Shown here one piece after another: positions 26,002-34,023 of a DNA stretch of 47,072 nt. Both the position numbers and the translations under genes were made by a program. This DNA comes from Chitinophagaceae bacterium (lineage in GTDB: Bacteria > Bacteroidota > Bacteroidia > Chitinophagales > Chitinophagaceae): NCBI GenBank assembly GCA_004173235.1, contig SEAC01000040.1, positions 1 through 47,072 of the forward strand, written 5' to 3'. The notes under the pieces are model-generated. The model was given only the letters and a program-made list of their open reading frames with translations. It had not been told where the DNA came from and did no database searches. Positions within the stretch are counted from its first letter, which is position 1. Each line of letters begins with the position of its first letter.

Positions 26002-26021
26002 TGCATATGTTTTATCCGAAC

Positions 26022-26615
26022 TTAGGGGGCAACAGGCGGCTCTTTCGTTGGGTCAAGCGGACTGTGATAGATAGAGGTTCCACCCGGGGGATACAATTCA
26101 GTACGGTCAAGTGCATCTCCTGCTATACCAGGGAAATCCTTTAAGTCTGGAGCATTTTCACCCGCGAGGAAGGCTACCTGGGCTGTATTGCTTTTTGCCG
26201 GGCTCATGATATCATGCCAATTCGCGCCCTTGTCATAAGAATATGTGAGCACGAGCGCAATGGAATTGCATCCAATGAACTTTTCATCCCCATTCGGACA
26301 ATCTGCTTTTGTTAAGTGCTGGATGAAATACGCCTTGATACCATATGCCGGAGTTTTCTCAGGATCAATGAGACTACCAAGCGAGGTCGAAGGTTCCAGC
26401 GCCGTGTTGTCTATCAAAAACTTCGCAATTGCTCGAAGCGGGAAGTGCGCGAACTGGGTTGGACTTTCGGGGTCTTTGCCGCCAGGGTTCGACTGGTGCC
26501 TATGAGCAATTCGCCAAAGGGTTTCGAAATCTATCTCGCTTGGATCACTTGCTTCTGCTACTTTACTCCCTCTGTTATTCGGGGCTGGTTTCGTGTTTTG
26601 AAGCGGCTCTTTCAT
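26022..26615 (-). CDS. Hypothetical protein, 197 aa
   Basis: It starts MKEPLQNTKPAPNNRGSK and is soluble-looking, with no signal peptide or membrane segment. It contains a cysteine pair (ADCPNGDEKFIGCNSIALVL), YSYDKGANWHDIMS and a proline-rich end (PLDPTKEPPVAP). No family is recognised. Longer in-frame starts up to 26912 would run back through the promoter and start of the divergent lipoprotein gene and are not believed. It lies 20 bases upstream of the membrane protein gene, so it probably heads the two-component operon. The base composition is more AT-rich than that of its neighbours, a possible sign of different origin. Confidence 0.65.
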   Translation of the reverse strand: MKEPLQNTKPAPNNRGSKVAEASDPSEIDFETLWRIAHRHQSNPGGKDPESPTQFAHFPLRAIAKFLIDNTALEPSTSLGSLIDPEKTPAYGIKAYFIQHLTKADCPNGDEKFIGCNSIALVLTYSYDKGANWHDIMSPAKSNTAQVAFLAGENAPDLKDFPGIAGDALDRTELYPPGGTSIYHSPLDPTKEPPVAP

Positions 26616-26732
26616 TGAGTTTATGTTTTGGTTTGATAGATCAAATCTCTCGCAAAAGATAGAAACAATTCCCGGTATTCTTACGCTGAACCCTACCGTA
26701 AAAACACCCCTCTCCGGTACGCGAAAAGGCCG

Positions 26733-26763
26733 TTGTAATCGCCGCAACAAGGCCGTCACTTTG
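26733..26763 (+). promoter_or_regulatory. Promoter of the lipoprotein-protease operon
   Basis: TTG at 26733-26735, a 20-base spacer, then TCACTTTG (26756-26763), which matches TAnnTTTG at all but one position. This is the expected Bacteroidota spacing, about 40 bases before the ATG at 26803. Confidence 0.55.
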
Positions 26764-26802
26764 TACTGATCGTTTTCACTCATCTCCACTAAACTGCTTT
26801 TT

Positions 26803-27240
26803 ATGAAACAAGTTTTCCTGCTCCTCCTGGCCGTGGCAGCGCTTGCACTGTTCCTTCCGTCCTGCGACAAAGAGCCGCCCGTGACGGGCTGCATGAGCAA
26901 CAAAGCGCTCAACTACAAGTTCGATGCAGACACCGACGATGGCAACTGCTCCTTTTCAAAAGTTACTTTTTTTGGACGGTACACCACGTACAACGGCGTG
27001 CCCATCACGCGGGTAGACGTGAGCATCAACGGAACGCCACTCGGATCGCTCACGGCCGTCTACCCCGGTGGCCCCGGCAACTGCAGCGCGCCCGGGACGC
27101 TCTCCTACCAGTTCACCGATGACCGTACACTCGACTGGAACTCCACCATCTACCTAGCCAACGGTGCAACCCTGGTAGGCAGCGGGCAGGTAAGCCCGAG
27201 CCGCTATGATGCCTGCATTAAAGTGAGTGCTACCCCCTAA
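26803..27240 (+). CDS. Small lipoprotein with a calcium-loop-like motif
   Basis: A 145-aa protein with a lipoprotein signal, MKQVFLLLLAVAALALF then LPSC (cysteine at residue 23). It is followed by GCMSNKALNYKFDADTDDGN then C, a version of the A-NYN-A--DDGSC motif common in Bacteroidota exoproteins and reminiscent of thrombospondin type 3 loops. The rest is a beta-rich domain (RVDVSINGTPLGSLTAVYPG, GTLSYQFTDDRTLDW). Its role is unknown. The protease gene starts 17 bases downstream, so they are probably co-transcribed. Confidence 0.85.
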   Translation: MKQVFLLLLAVAALALFLPSCDKEPPVTGCMSNKALNYKFDADTDDGNCSFSKVTFFGRYTTYNGVPITRVDVSINGTPLGSLTAVYPGGPGNCSAPGTLSYQFTDDRTLDWNSTIYLANGATLVGSGQVSPSRYDACIKVSATP

Positions 27241-27257
27241 ACCCGAAAAAAATCGTT

Positions 27258-28181
27258 ATGCGTAAGCTTTTTTTGATGCTGCTGCTGGCCGCAACTGCCG
27301 CAGCCGAGGCACAATGCTTCGTAAGCAGTTTCAGCAGCCTGGGCCAGCTATTCAAAACGACCGGCAACTATGCCCTCGATCAGAAATTCAATGCGTCGCA
27401 GGCCGACCTGCAAGTTCTCTTCGGGGTAAATGTCGACCTGTATATGTACAACGACGGCAACGCTCCCAACGCCTATGCAATGGGGAGCAGCTCCCCGAGG
27501 TATCATGGCGTGGTGGCATTTGGTACATCGTTGTTGGCCTCACACCTCTGGAACATGGATAAAGGCGAGTACGCCGTTGCAGGCGTGCTGGCCCACGAGT
27601 TCGCGCATGTGCTTCAAATAAAAAAAGGCTGCACGCTTTCCAACCCCGGCCGCGAACTGCAGGCCGACTATCTCGCAGGCTACTATTTTGGCAGAAGGCA
27701 ATACCTGGCTGTTGGACTTTATGCTTTTGCCAACGAGCTCTATGCGCTCGGCAACTACGATTTCTGGAGCCCCAGCTTTCATGGCACGCCCGATCAGCGG
27801 GTTCAGGCGATGCTCGCTGGCTACCGCAAAAGAGGCTTGTCGGTAAACGAGGCGTATGCGGCCGGAATCCGGTACGTCAATGACGACGAAGGCGATGCAG
27901 AGCAAGAAGCCTGTGCAGAGTGCGACGGTGCTGGAACCGTATCCGAATCGCGTGCCTGTAGCAGTTGTTCGGGCTACGGGGTGCTGGCATGCCGCACCTG
28001 TTCGGGCAGCGGCGGGTACTATGCATATGGCTATAATGCCTACCGGGTATACGGGTACTGGTGGTACACCTGCCCGGGCTGCAACGGGGCCCGCAGCTTC
28101 CGCTGTGCTACGTGCTCGGGAGGAGGCACGGTCAACTACACGCGCCGATGCGCCGCTTGCCGGGGAACCGGGAAATCCTAA
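27258..28181 (+). CDS. Secreted M48-like metalloprotease fused to a DnaJ-type zinc-finger domain
   Basis: A 307-aa protein. The signal peptide is MRKLFLMLLLAATAAAEA. A zincin domain follows with HEFAH at residues 113-117 and a third-ligand candidate E133 in GRELQADYLAG, as in M48 peptidases; HGTPDQRVQAML matches the HPxxxxR element after it. From residue 219 there are six CxxCxGxG-like motifs (CAECDGAG, CSSCSGYG, CRTCSGSG, CPGCNGAR, CATCSGGG, CAACRGTG), the cysteine-rich zinc fold of DnaJ, which normally has four. The two parts join through an acidic linker, DDEGDAEQEA. Exported location is inferred from the signal peptide. The pairing is unusual. Its stop overlaps that of the convergent gene by 4 bases. 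Confidence 0.85.
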   Translation: MRKLFLMLLLAATAAAEAQCFVSSFSSLGQLFKTTGNYALDQKFNASQADLQVLFGVNVDLYMYNDGNAPNAYAMGSSSPRYHGVVAFGTSLLASHLWNMDKGEYAVAGVLAHEFAHVLQIKKGCTLSNPGRELQADYLAGYYFGRRQYLAVGLYAFANELYALGNYDFWSPSFHGTPDQRVQAMLAGYRKRGLSVNEAYAAGIRYVNDDEGDAEQEACAECDGAGTVSESRACSSCSGYGVLACRTCSGSGGYYAYGYNAYRVYGYWWYTCPGCNGARSFRCATCSGGGTVNYTRRCAACRGTGKS

Positions 28182-28999
28182 CCAAACACCGCTGTATACG
28201 TCCACTCCGTAGCACCGAGCACGCGGCAGCGAAATTTCTTCTTCTCGCCATTCACCACTTTTTCTACGTCGCCGCCCCAGCCCTTTCGTGCACCATTCGC
28301 ATCGGTGTACTCGCCGCGAATGCAGAAGGACCCGTTCTTCGATTGAAAGAGCAGCACGCGGCGCCCCGGAGGCACCACCGTCCATGCGTGCACCGCTTCG
28401 CCCTCGCGGGCGTAGGCCATCTCGATCGGGAAGGCATTGCGGTTCTGCACGTAGATGGTATAAGCGCGCTCACGGGCTGGTGGCGGGGTTTTGGGTGTGG
28501 CCTCAGTGCTGTCTTCGGATTCTGGTTCCGGTTCCGCCTCCGCCACCGCTGCCTTCTTGCGGGGTACGCCCGCTGTGGCGCCGATGAGGAACCCGTTTTT
28601 CGTAAACCCATCGCAACGCAGCAACAACGCGCCGCCATCGGTTTGCACGAGGCTGCCCAGGAACTGCGTGCAGCTCGTTTCGCCGCCCTTGCTCAGGCGC
28701 ACCCCCCAATCGCTTGCAGGCAGGAAGGGCTTGGCCCGGTAACGCAACCCGCGCAGCTGTGCGCCCGCGGGCACCTTGTAGCTTTCGAACAACTGCTGCG
28801 TGGCGGGGTTGTAGAAATGCAGGATAACCTCGGAAGGGAAAGGATTGTCGACATTGATCAGCGGTTCCTGCGCGGCATAGCCTGCAGGATGCGCCGAGCG
28901 CCAGTCGGTGATGGTCTTCGCGTTGAACTCAATACAGGGTTGCTGCGCGTGGAGGCCGAGCGTGGCAACCATGAATAAAGTGGCAAGGAGCAGGCGCAT
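28178..28999 (-). CDS. Secreted hypothetical protein, 273 aa
   Basis: ATG at 28999 begins MRLLLATLFMVATLGLHA, a signal peptide, then QQPCIEFNAKTITDW. The N-terminal half is beta-rich (NPFPSEVILHFYNPATQQLF). A disordered acidic/proline linker (EAEPEPESEDSTEATPKT) follows, then a second beta-rich half with YTIYVQNRNAFPIEMAY and cysteines in FCIRGEY and KKFRCRVLG. No family is recognised. An ATG at 29023 was rejected because the promoter core TACATTTG covers it. It is convergent with the protease gene. Confidence 0.78.
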   Translation of the reverse strand: MRLLLATLFMVATLGLHAQQPCIEFNAKTITDWRSAHPAGYAAQEPLINVDNPFPSEVILHFYNPATQQLFESYKVPAGAQLRGLRYRAKPFLPASDWGVRLSKGGETSCTQFLGSLVQTDGGALLLRCDGFTKNGFLIGATAGVPRKKAAVAEAEPEPESEDSTEATPKTPPPARERAYTIYVQNRNAFPIEMAYAREGEAVHAWTVVPPGRRVLLFQSKNGSFCIRGEYTDANGARKGWGGDVEKVVNGEKKKFRCRVLGATEWTYTAVFG

Positions 29000-29020
29000 A
29001 AGCAGGCTATTTCGATGAGC

Positions 29021-29028
29021 CAAATGTA
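29021..29028 (-). promoter_or_regulatory. Promoter core TACATTTG that decides the start of the downstream gene
   Basis: A perfect TAnnTTTG on the minus strand, directly after the ABC exporter stop codon (29031). Transcription would begin near 29014, so the gene must use the ATG at 28999 and not 29023. Confidence 0.6.
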
Positions 29029-29030
29029 GC

Positions 29031-30767
29031 TTATTCCTCGCCTGCCTGCTGCCGCCACAGGGCGTAATAAAGTCCCTTGTTCGAAAGCAACTCGTCGTGC
29101 GTGCCCTCCTCTACGATGCGTCCCTTCTCCAGCACATAAATCCGGTCGGCCTCGCGAATGGTGGACAAGCGATGCGCTATGGAGATGATCATCTGCTGCT
29201 GCAAGGCGGCGATGCCGTTGAGCGTGCCCGTGATGGCTTCTTCGGTGATGGAGTCGAGGGCTGCCGTGGCTTCATCGAAGATGAGCAGCTGTGGTTGGCG
29301 CAGCAATGCCCGCGCAATGGAAAGGCGTTGCTTTTCGCCGCCCGACAACCGCGTACCGCCTTCGCCCAGCACCGTGTCGAGGCCCTTGGGGCCGGCCACG
29401 AGATGCGCCGCTGCCGCGCGCTCCAGCGCTTCGAGCATTTCCGTTTCGGTAGCGCCGGGTTTTACAAAAAGGAGGTTCTGCCGCACGCTGCCTGCAAACA
29501 ATTGCGTGTCCTGCGTTACGAAGCCGATCTGCCGCCGCACCCGGTTATAGCGGATCGAGCCAACGGGGACGTTGTCGAAAAGTATGCTGCCGGAAGCGGG
29601 GCTGTACAATCCCACGAGCAGCTTCACCAGCGTGCTTTTGCCCGATCCGGAAGGACCAACAAAGGCGATCGATTCGCCGCTGCGTACCGAAAAGGAAATG
29701 CCATCGATGGAGTTGTGCCGGCCGGTGCGGTGCCGGAATACAACATCGCGGAATTCGAGACTCGTGAAAGGGCCGATGTCGATCGGTTCCTCGGGCCGTA
29801 TTTCTACGGGCTTCGCCATCAGCGCATCGAAATTTTGCAGCGACACCTGAGCTTCGCGGTAAGCAAGGATGATCGTACCGAGATCCTGGATGGGTATGAA
29901 GATGTAGTTGAGAATGAGCTGCATCGAAATGAGCTCGCCGGGGCTGAGCACCTTGCGGAAGATGAGCCAAAGGAGGATGAAGAGGATCGTCTGCTTCAGC
30001 AGCAACAGCGTCGCTCCCTGCAGGAAGCCGAGCGTGCGCACCTGTTTCACCTTCTGCATTTCGAGCTCGAAGATCTGTTTGGTGAAGGTCTTCAACCGGC
30101 GGATCTCGGGATAGGTAAGCCCCAGGCTTTTCACCAGCTCTATGTTGCGCAGCGACTCGGTGATATGCCCGGACAGCACCGCATTCTCGCGAAAGATGCG
30201 GCGCTGAACGGTCTTGATGCGCTTGCTCAGCATGCCGGTGAGCCCTCCGAGAAATACAACGCCCACGAGGAACACCGGGATGAGCGCCCAGTGTTTGGTG
30301 ATGGCGTAATAAACGAGGAAGCCTACGCCCACCACGGTGGAGAAGAGCAGGTTTACGGCAGCGCTTAAAAAGGACTCCGTATCGCGCCGTGTTTTTTGCA
30401 AAATCGAAAGCGCCTCGCCGCTGCGCTGGTCTTCATATTCTTCGAACGATAGGCGCAGTGTTTGCTTCAACCCTTCGTCGAACACCGACTGGCCAAAGCG
30501 TTGCACCAGCAGGCGCAGCACGTATTCCTGGAACGAGCGCGCCACGCGTGCCGCAAGCGCGATGCCTACGGCAAGGCCCAGCAGACCCATCACGCCGCGC
30601 ACGAGCTCTTCTTCGCCGCGGGTGCCGGGATGGAGCGCATAGCGGTCGAGGATCCAGCCGAACACAACAGGGTCGAGGAAGGTGAGCGCCTGCGCTACGC
30701 CTGCGAGCAGCAGCGACAGCAGCACGAGGCCTTTGTAGGGCCGCAGGTATTTCCAAAAAAGGCGCAT
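29031..30767 (-). CDS. ABC-type exporter, fused membrane and ATPase domains
   Basis: A 578-aa half-transporter of the MsbA/LmrA type. The membrane domain (residues 1-320) has six helices. The nucleotide-binding domain has Walker A GPSGSGKST (371-379), Q-loop FVTQDTQLF, signature LSGGEKQ (474-480), Walker B LLIFDEA (494-500) and the switch histidine in IAHRLSTI. It works as a dimer in the inner membrane to export a lipid, peptide or drug; the substrate cannot be deduced. Start ATG at 30767. It is divergent from the ferritin-like gene. Confidence 0.95.
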   Translation of the reverse strand: MRLFWKYLRPYKGLVLLSLLLAGVAQALTFLDPVVFGWILDRYALHPGTRGEEELVRGVMGLLGLAVGIALAARVARSFQEYVLRLLVQRFGQSVFDEGLKQTLRLSFEEYEDQRSGEALSILQKTRRDTESFLSAAVNLLFSTVVGVGFLVYYAITKHWALIPVFLVGVVFLGGLTGMLSKRIKTVQRRIFRENAVLSGHITESLRNIELVKSLGLTYPEIRRLKTFTKQIFELEMQKVKQVRTLGFLQGATLLLLKQTILFILLWLIFRKVLSPGELISMQLILNYIFIPIQDLGTIILAYREAQVSLQNFDALMAKPVEIRPEEPIDIGPFTSLEFRDVVFRHRTGRHNSIDGISFSVRSGESIAFVGPSGSGKSTLVKLLVGLYSPASGSILFDNVPVGSIRYNRVRRQIGFVTQDTQLFAGSVRQNLLFVKPGATETEMLEALERAAAAHLVAGPKGLDTVLGEGGTRLSGGEKQRLSIARALLRQPQLLIFDEATAALDSITEEAITGTLNGIAALQQQMIISIAHRLSTIREADRIYVLEKGRIVEEGTHDELLSNKGLYYALWRQQAGEE

Positions 30768-30849
30768 GCCCCATCACAGAAAAAAGAGGGCCAGCCGCTT
30801 CTTTTCCGGCAACGCCTTAACTTCATCGGAACATACAATCCCTCTAGCC

Positions 30850-31164
30850 ATGCCTACCGAACAGTACCACGAGCCGGCCGAAGAACTTTCGCAGGAAACC
30901 CGCACCATCGCCCGCATGATCACCTCCCTTATCGAGGAAGCCGAAGCCATCAACTGGTACGAGCAGCGGATATCGGTGGAGAAGGACGCCGATGCGCGCG
31001 CCATCATGGAAAACGCGCAACAGGAGGAGTTCAAGCATTTTGGTATGGACCTCGAGTTTTTGCTGCGCAAAAAAGACAAGTGGCGCACGACGCTGAAAGA
31101 GATCCTTTTCAAGGATGGCGACATCGTGAAGCTTGGTGAGAAGGGCGAGGAGAAAGCGGAGTAG
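30850..31164 (+). CDS. Encapsulated-ferritin (EncFtn)-like protein without an adjacent encapsulin
   Basis: A 104-aa two-helix ferritin-like protein. IEEAEAINWYEQR aligns with the EncFtn pattern EExExxxWY (E29, E30, E32, W36, Y37), and EEFKHFGMDLEFLLRK gives the ExxH pair (E60, H63). In EncFtn these residues form a di-iron ferroxidase centre at the interface of two protomers in an annular decamer. Iron oxidation is therefore likely. Unlike cargo EncFtn, the C-terminus (KLGEKGEEKAE) has no recognisable encapsulin-targeting peptide, and no encapsulin gene is in the window. ATG at 30850 is chosen because the extension to 30766 is not conserved-looking. Confidence 0.88.
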   Translation: MPTEQYHEPAEELSQETRTIARMITSLIEEAEAINWYEQRISVEKDADARAIMENAQQEEFKHFGMDLEFLLRKKDKWRTTLKEILFKDGDIVKLGEKGEEKAE

Positions 31165-31230
31165 ATACACTGCAATTGGGGTTTTTTATGTTTTGGAAGC
31201 CGGTTTCGTAACCTTCCTAAACCAAAATTC

Positions 31231-31772
31231 ATGAGCAGATTTTTCATTCCACTCGCAGCCATTCTGTTCTGGGCTGCGCCAAATCGGAATTACCAGGCGA
31301 AACGGCAGAACAATTGCCAGCCGCCACGCAAACAGGAGCGCGCACCTTCGGTTGCCTGGCGAATGGCAAGGTATATGTCTCATCTGGCTCGAACGGGCGG
31401 GGAACGCCGAATTTACGGTGCGTATACGAGTGGTTCAATGGACGACCGTATTTGCAAATACTGACAAACCGGTATATCAATGGAAGCGATGCTGCTTCCA
31501 CAGGTGATATGTATTTCACACTCGACAGTTGTTCGTCGGCAGGAGTTTATCGGTTAGATGGCACCCACAACCGGTTTGTTTACGGCGGCTCTTTTTTCGG
31601 CGCTTGCGGCTTGGACGGTGATGACACTACGACTTACCGGAATGGAATATGTACGATCACGCGCCTCGACCTGGCGGCTGGCATCATCTCGGGTACATTC
31701 GAATGCACCATAAAACCCGCGAATTGTGATACAATCCGCATTACGCAAGGTCGTTTCGATTTGAAATTATAG
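31231..31772 (+). pseudogene. Frameshifted lipoprotein gene (DUF6252-like, TFGCL-NGK family)
   Basis: The ATG at 31231 encodes the hydrophobic start MSRFFIPLAAILF, but the lipobox and mature protein (LGCAKSELPGETAEQLPA, then TFGCLANGKVYV) are in a frame shifted by -1, open through to the stop at 31770-31772. Joining the frames around 31261-31272 restores a perfect lipoprotein signal, so one base appears to be missing there. The mature part is a beta-rich ~155-aa domain with GTFECTIKPANCDTIRIT and GRFDLKL at the end, which I associate with a Bacteroidota lipoprotein family. It may be a recent mutation or a sequencing error. Confidence 0.75.
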
Positions 31773-31834
31773 GACTCAGCGCTTGTTGAAAACAAGCGAA
31801 TCGATTTGCCGGCGCGCACAGTTTAATTGCTCCG

Positions 31835-32581
31835 CTACTGACGCCCGGAAAGAAAACGATACTTCTTGCGCGTATAGCCTGCCGCCGCTACTGCCAATTG
31901 AAATCCAACTTTGCCTTCCAAAAATCCAAGCTTCAGAAAGTAGTCTTTCACAAACGTCACAATCGGTGAAAGCAGCCTGCGCAGGAGCGTAGCCTTCTTG
32001 CCGCGGGCGCGGTAGCTTTCGGCGGTGAGCCGCGCATAGCTTTCGAGCTTGCGCCGGTGATCGGCCACGGAAGCTGCGGTACGGTGAATGATGGAGCCGC
32101 GCAGCGTTTCGATCTGCACCGGTACTACCGGCTCCACTTTCTCGTGGATGTCGGCATCGTTCCAGTTGGCTTCGTCGCGGTGAAAGAGCCGCACACGCAG
32201 GTCGTTGCCCCACGAACCCCAGCGGATGCTGCGCTTGCCGAGGTGGTTGCGGAGGCGCACCTTCCACATCGTGCCCGCGCGTGGCTGCCATTGCAAAAGC
32301 TCTTCGGCAAGAAAAGTGCCCACCCATTCATCCGTATCGATACAGAATACCCAGTCGTGCTTTGCCAGCAGCGTGGCCGCGCGGCGCGTGGGCCCAAATC
32401 CAAACCAGGGCCCGCTGTGCACGGTAAAGCCCATGCTTTGCGCCACCTGCACGCTGTTGTCGGTGCTGCCGCTGTCGTAGATCACCACATCGTCGGTGAG
32501 CCCGCGCACTGAATTCAGCGTGCGGTCGATGCCGTCGGCGGCGTCCTTGCAAATGATAACGATCGAAAAATTATGCGGCAT
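31835..32581 (-). CDS. Glycosyltransferase family 2, WaaE/KdtX-like
   Basis: A 248-aa GT2 enzyme with nucleotide-sugar motifs FSIVIICKDAADGIDRTLNS, VVIYDSGSTDNSVQVA, and the DxD-type CIDTDEWVG. The following pattern (RWGSWGNDLRVRLFHRDEAN, then ADIHEKVE) matches the LPS core beta-glucosyltransferase WaaE group. It probably adds a sugar to the lipid A core or a related surface glycan. It is 11 bases overlapped by the upstream O-antigen ligase gene, so they are one operon. Confidence 0.9.
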   Translation of the reverse strand: MPHNFSIVIICKDAADGIDRTLNSVRGLTDDVVIYDSGSTDNSVQVAQSMGFTVHSGPWFGFGPTRRAATLLAKHDWVFCIDTDEWVGTFLAEELLQWQPRAGTMWKVRLRNHLGKRSIRWGSWGNDLRVRLFHRDEANWNDADIHEKVEPVVPVQIETLRGSIIHRTAASVADHRRKLESYARLTAESYRARGKKATLLRRLLSPIVTFVKDYFLKLGFLEGKVGFQLAVAAAGYTRKKYRFLSGRQ

Positions 32582-33803
32582 GGTTCCTTGCTTCCGGCGT
32601 CAGCCATTTCCACCACCACAAAACGAGAAAAACGTAGAGGTAGACGCCGTACTGCACTTCGAGGCCAATATCGAACAAAAAACTGAACGCCGCGCCGATA
32701 TTGAGGAGGAGCCAATGAAAGCGCCATCGTCCTGCCTTCGTAAAAAACGGCGCGATCATGCACGCCGTAAATACGAGCACACCCAGCCAGCCCAGACCCA
32801 GCCCGTAGATGAGCCACTCGGAGCTAGGATAGTACTTGTCCGTTTCCAGCATCGCGGGTATGTTTTGCCGGTACCAGCCGTCGGTCACCGGCCAGATGTC
32901 GCCGAAGCCCACACCGAAGGGGTGTTGCTTGAGCAAGGTCCAGCCGGTGCGGATGCTGAGAAAGCGGTTGCCATCGTTCACCCCCGGGTGGTATTCGGCA
33001 GCACGCACAAACCCGAGGTCCCAGCCGATATACTGCACGCGGTTGCGAAAGCTCGGAAGCGTTTTGAGGGCAACAAAGGGCAGTGATGCCAGTACTGTAA
33101 AACAAACGACCGCAAGCAGAACGCTCCGTTGCCTCCACACGTACCGCGCACCCAATGCGAGCAGGCAAATGTAGTAGTCGCCGAGGCCGGTGCGTGCCGC
33201 CAGCACGTGCAGGTAAATGGTGAAGAAGATGAAGAGCGACGCCAGCAGCCACTGCACCTTTCGGCGAGCGCCTTGCGCCAGCACAAACAGTAGTAATACG
33301 GCCACGCTTACCAGCCAGCTGAAACGAACGTGGTCGTTTTCGAGCGGTGTGGCAAACGTGCGGCTATACAGGAAGCCATCGTTGTGCGCGGCATAGTCGC
33401 TGAGGTAGCCAATCAGGCTGAAGGAAGCGCCGGCCGTAACGCATGCAAGAAAGAACCAGGCAAGCAAACGCCATTGCCTGGGCGTCAGTTGCCAGTTGCC
33501 CGCCAAGGCAAGCGGGAAAAATAGCAGCGGCAGCTTGATGCGGATGATGGTGGTCCACCGACCGGCATCTTCGCTCCAAAGCCCCGACAGCAGCGGCATC
33601 AGGAACAGCAGGCTCATGGCAAGCAGCACCGGCGTATACATCATACGCTTTACCTGCGCAAGAAAGCCGCGGTGCACCGTCGTAACGGCCACGAAGGCGA
33701 TGAGCGAAATAGAGAGGCCCGCACGCGACAAAAACAGGCTTAAAACGGATAACATCAATAGCCCCAGGAGCACGGGCTTGCGGTACCTTTCGCGGATCAG
33801 CAT
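32571..33803 (-). CDS. O-antigen ligase (WaaL/Wzy_C) family membrane protein
   Basis: A 410-aa protein with about 11-12 membrane helices and a large periplasmic loop (residues about 240-330, RNRVQYIGWDLGFVRAAEYH). The loop contains NRFLSIRTGWTLLKQHPFGV then GFG, the Wzy_C signature seen in O-antigen ligases and polymerases. It would join a lipid-linked polysaccharide to the lipid A core in the periplasm. ATG at 33803 is used; the in-frame TTG at 33812 falls inside a promoter core (TAGCTTTG on the minus strand at 33810-33817), which implies a leaderless or very short leader mRNA. Confidence 0.88.
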   Translation of the reverse strand: MLIRERYRKPVLLGLLMLSVLSLFLSRAGLSISLIAFVAVTTVHRGFLAQVKRMMYTPVLLAMSLLFLMPLLSGLWSEDAGRWTTIIRIKLPLLFFPLALAGNWQLTPRQWRLLAWFFLACVTAGASFSLIGYLSDYAAHNDGFLYSRTFATPLENDHVRFSWLVSVAVLLLFVLAQGARRKVQWLLASLFIFFTIYLHVLAARTGLGDYYICLLALGARYVWRQRSVLLAVVCFTVLASLPFVALKTLPSFRNRVQYIGWDLGFVRAAEYHPGVNDGNRFLSIRTGWTLLKQHPFGVGFGDIWPVTDGWYRQNIPAMLETDKYYPSSEWLIYGLGLGWLGVLVFTACMIAPFFTKAGRWRFHWLLLNIGAAFSFLFDIGLEVQYGVYLYVFLVLWWWKWLTPEARNHAA

Positions 33804-33843
33804 ACCCGTCAAAGCTAGCCAAAATGCGCGGCAAGCCGCGGGA

Positions 33844-33986
33844 GAGAAAGAACCCCGCTGTAGCGGGGCGGGCTCCAGATTTTTCTGATCGATATGATTC
33901 GTTATGATTAGAATTTGGCGTGCGTAAGCAAATCATAAGAATCTTAATAAACCAGCGAGACCCCGAAGGGGGCATCTGCGTTCTTC
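33844..33986. repeat. AGAAAGAACGC-family element with hairpins in both arms
   Basis: The left outer word is AGAAAGAAC (33846-33854). It is followed by the hairpin CCCCGCT-GT-AGCGGGG and then AGATTTTTCTGATC and ATGATT. The right half has AATCATAAGAATCTTAATAA, then a hairpin CCCC-GAA-GGGG (33961-33971), then ATCTGCGTTCTT. The hairpins sit where the copy at 19843 has, respectively, nothing and GTACCGC-TT-GCGGTAC. It fills the spacer between the O-antigen ligase and meaB. Confidence 0.7.
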
Positions 33987-34009
33987 CTCTTCTTGCGCCA
34001 AAGGAGCCT

Positions 34010-34017
34010 TACTTTTG
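34010..34017 (+). promoter_or_regulatory. meaB promoter core TACTTTTG
   Basis: A perfect TAnnTTTG seven bases before the ATG at 34024; a TTG lies 14 bases upstream. A leaderless or very short leader is implied. Confidence 0.55.
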
Positions 34018-34023
34018 GCGCGT

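Noticed and set aside
26022..26912. 296-aa version of the hypothetical protein
   Set aside because: The extension would cross the start and promoter of the divergent lipoprotein gene; the ATG at 26615 is preferred.
29097..30368. Plus-strand 423-aa open frame opposite the ABC exporter
   Set aside because: It lies wholly within a gene with all ABC motifs and shows no family signature.
31231..31464. 78-codon open frame as a complete small secreted protein
   Set aside because: After the hydrophobic start the frame loses protein-like character, while a conserved lipoprotein domain continues in the neighbouring frame.
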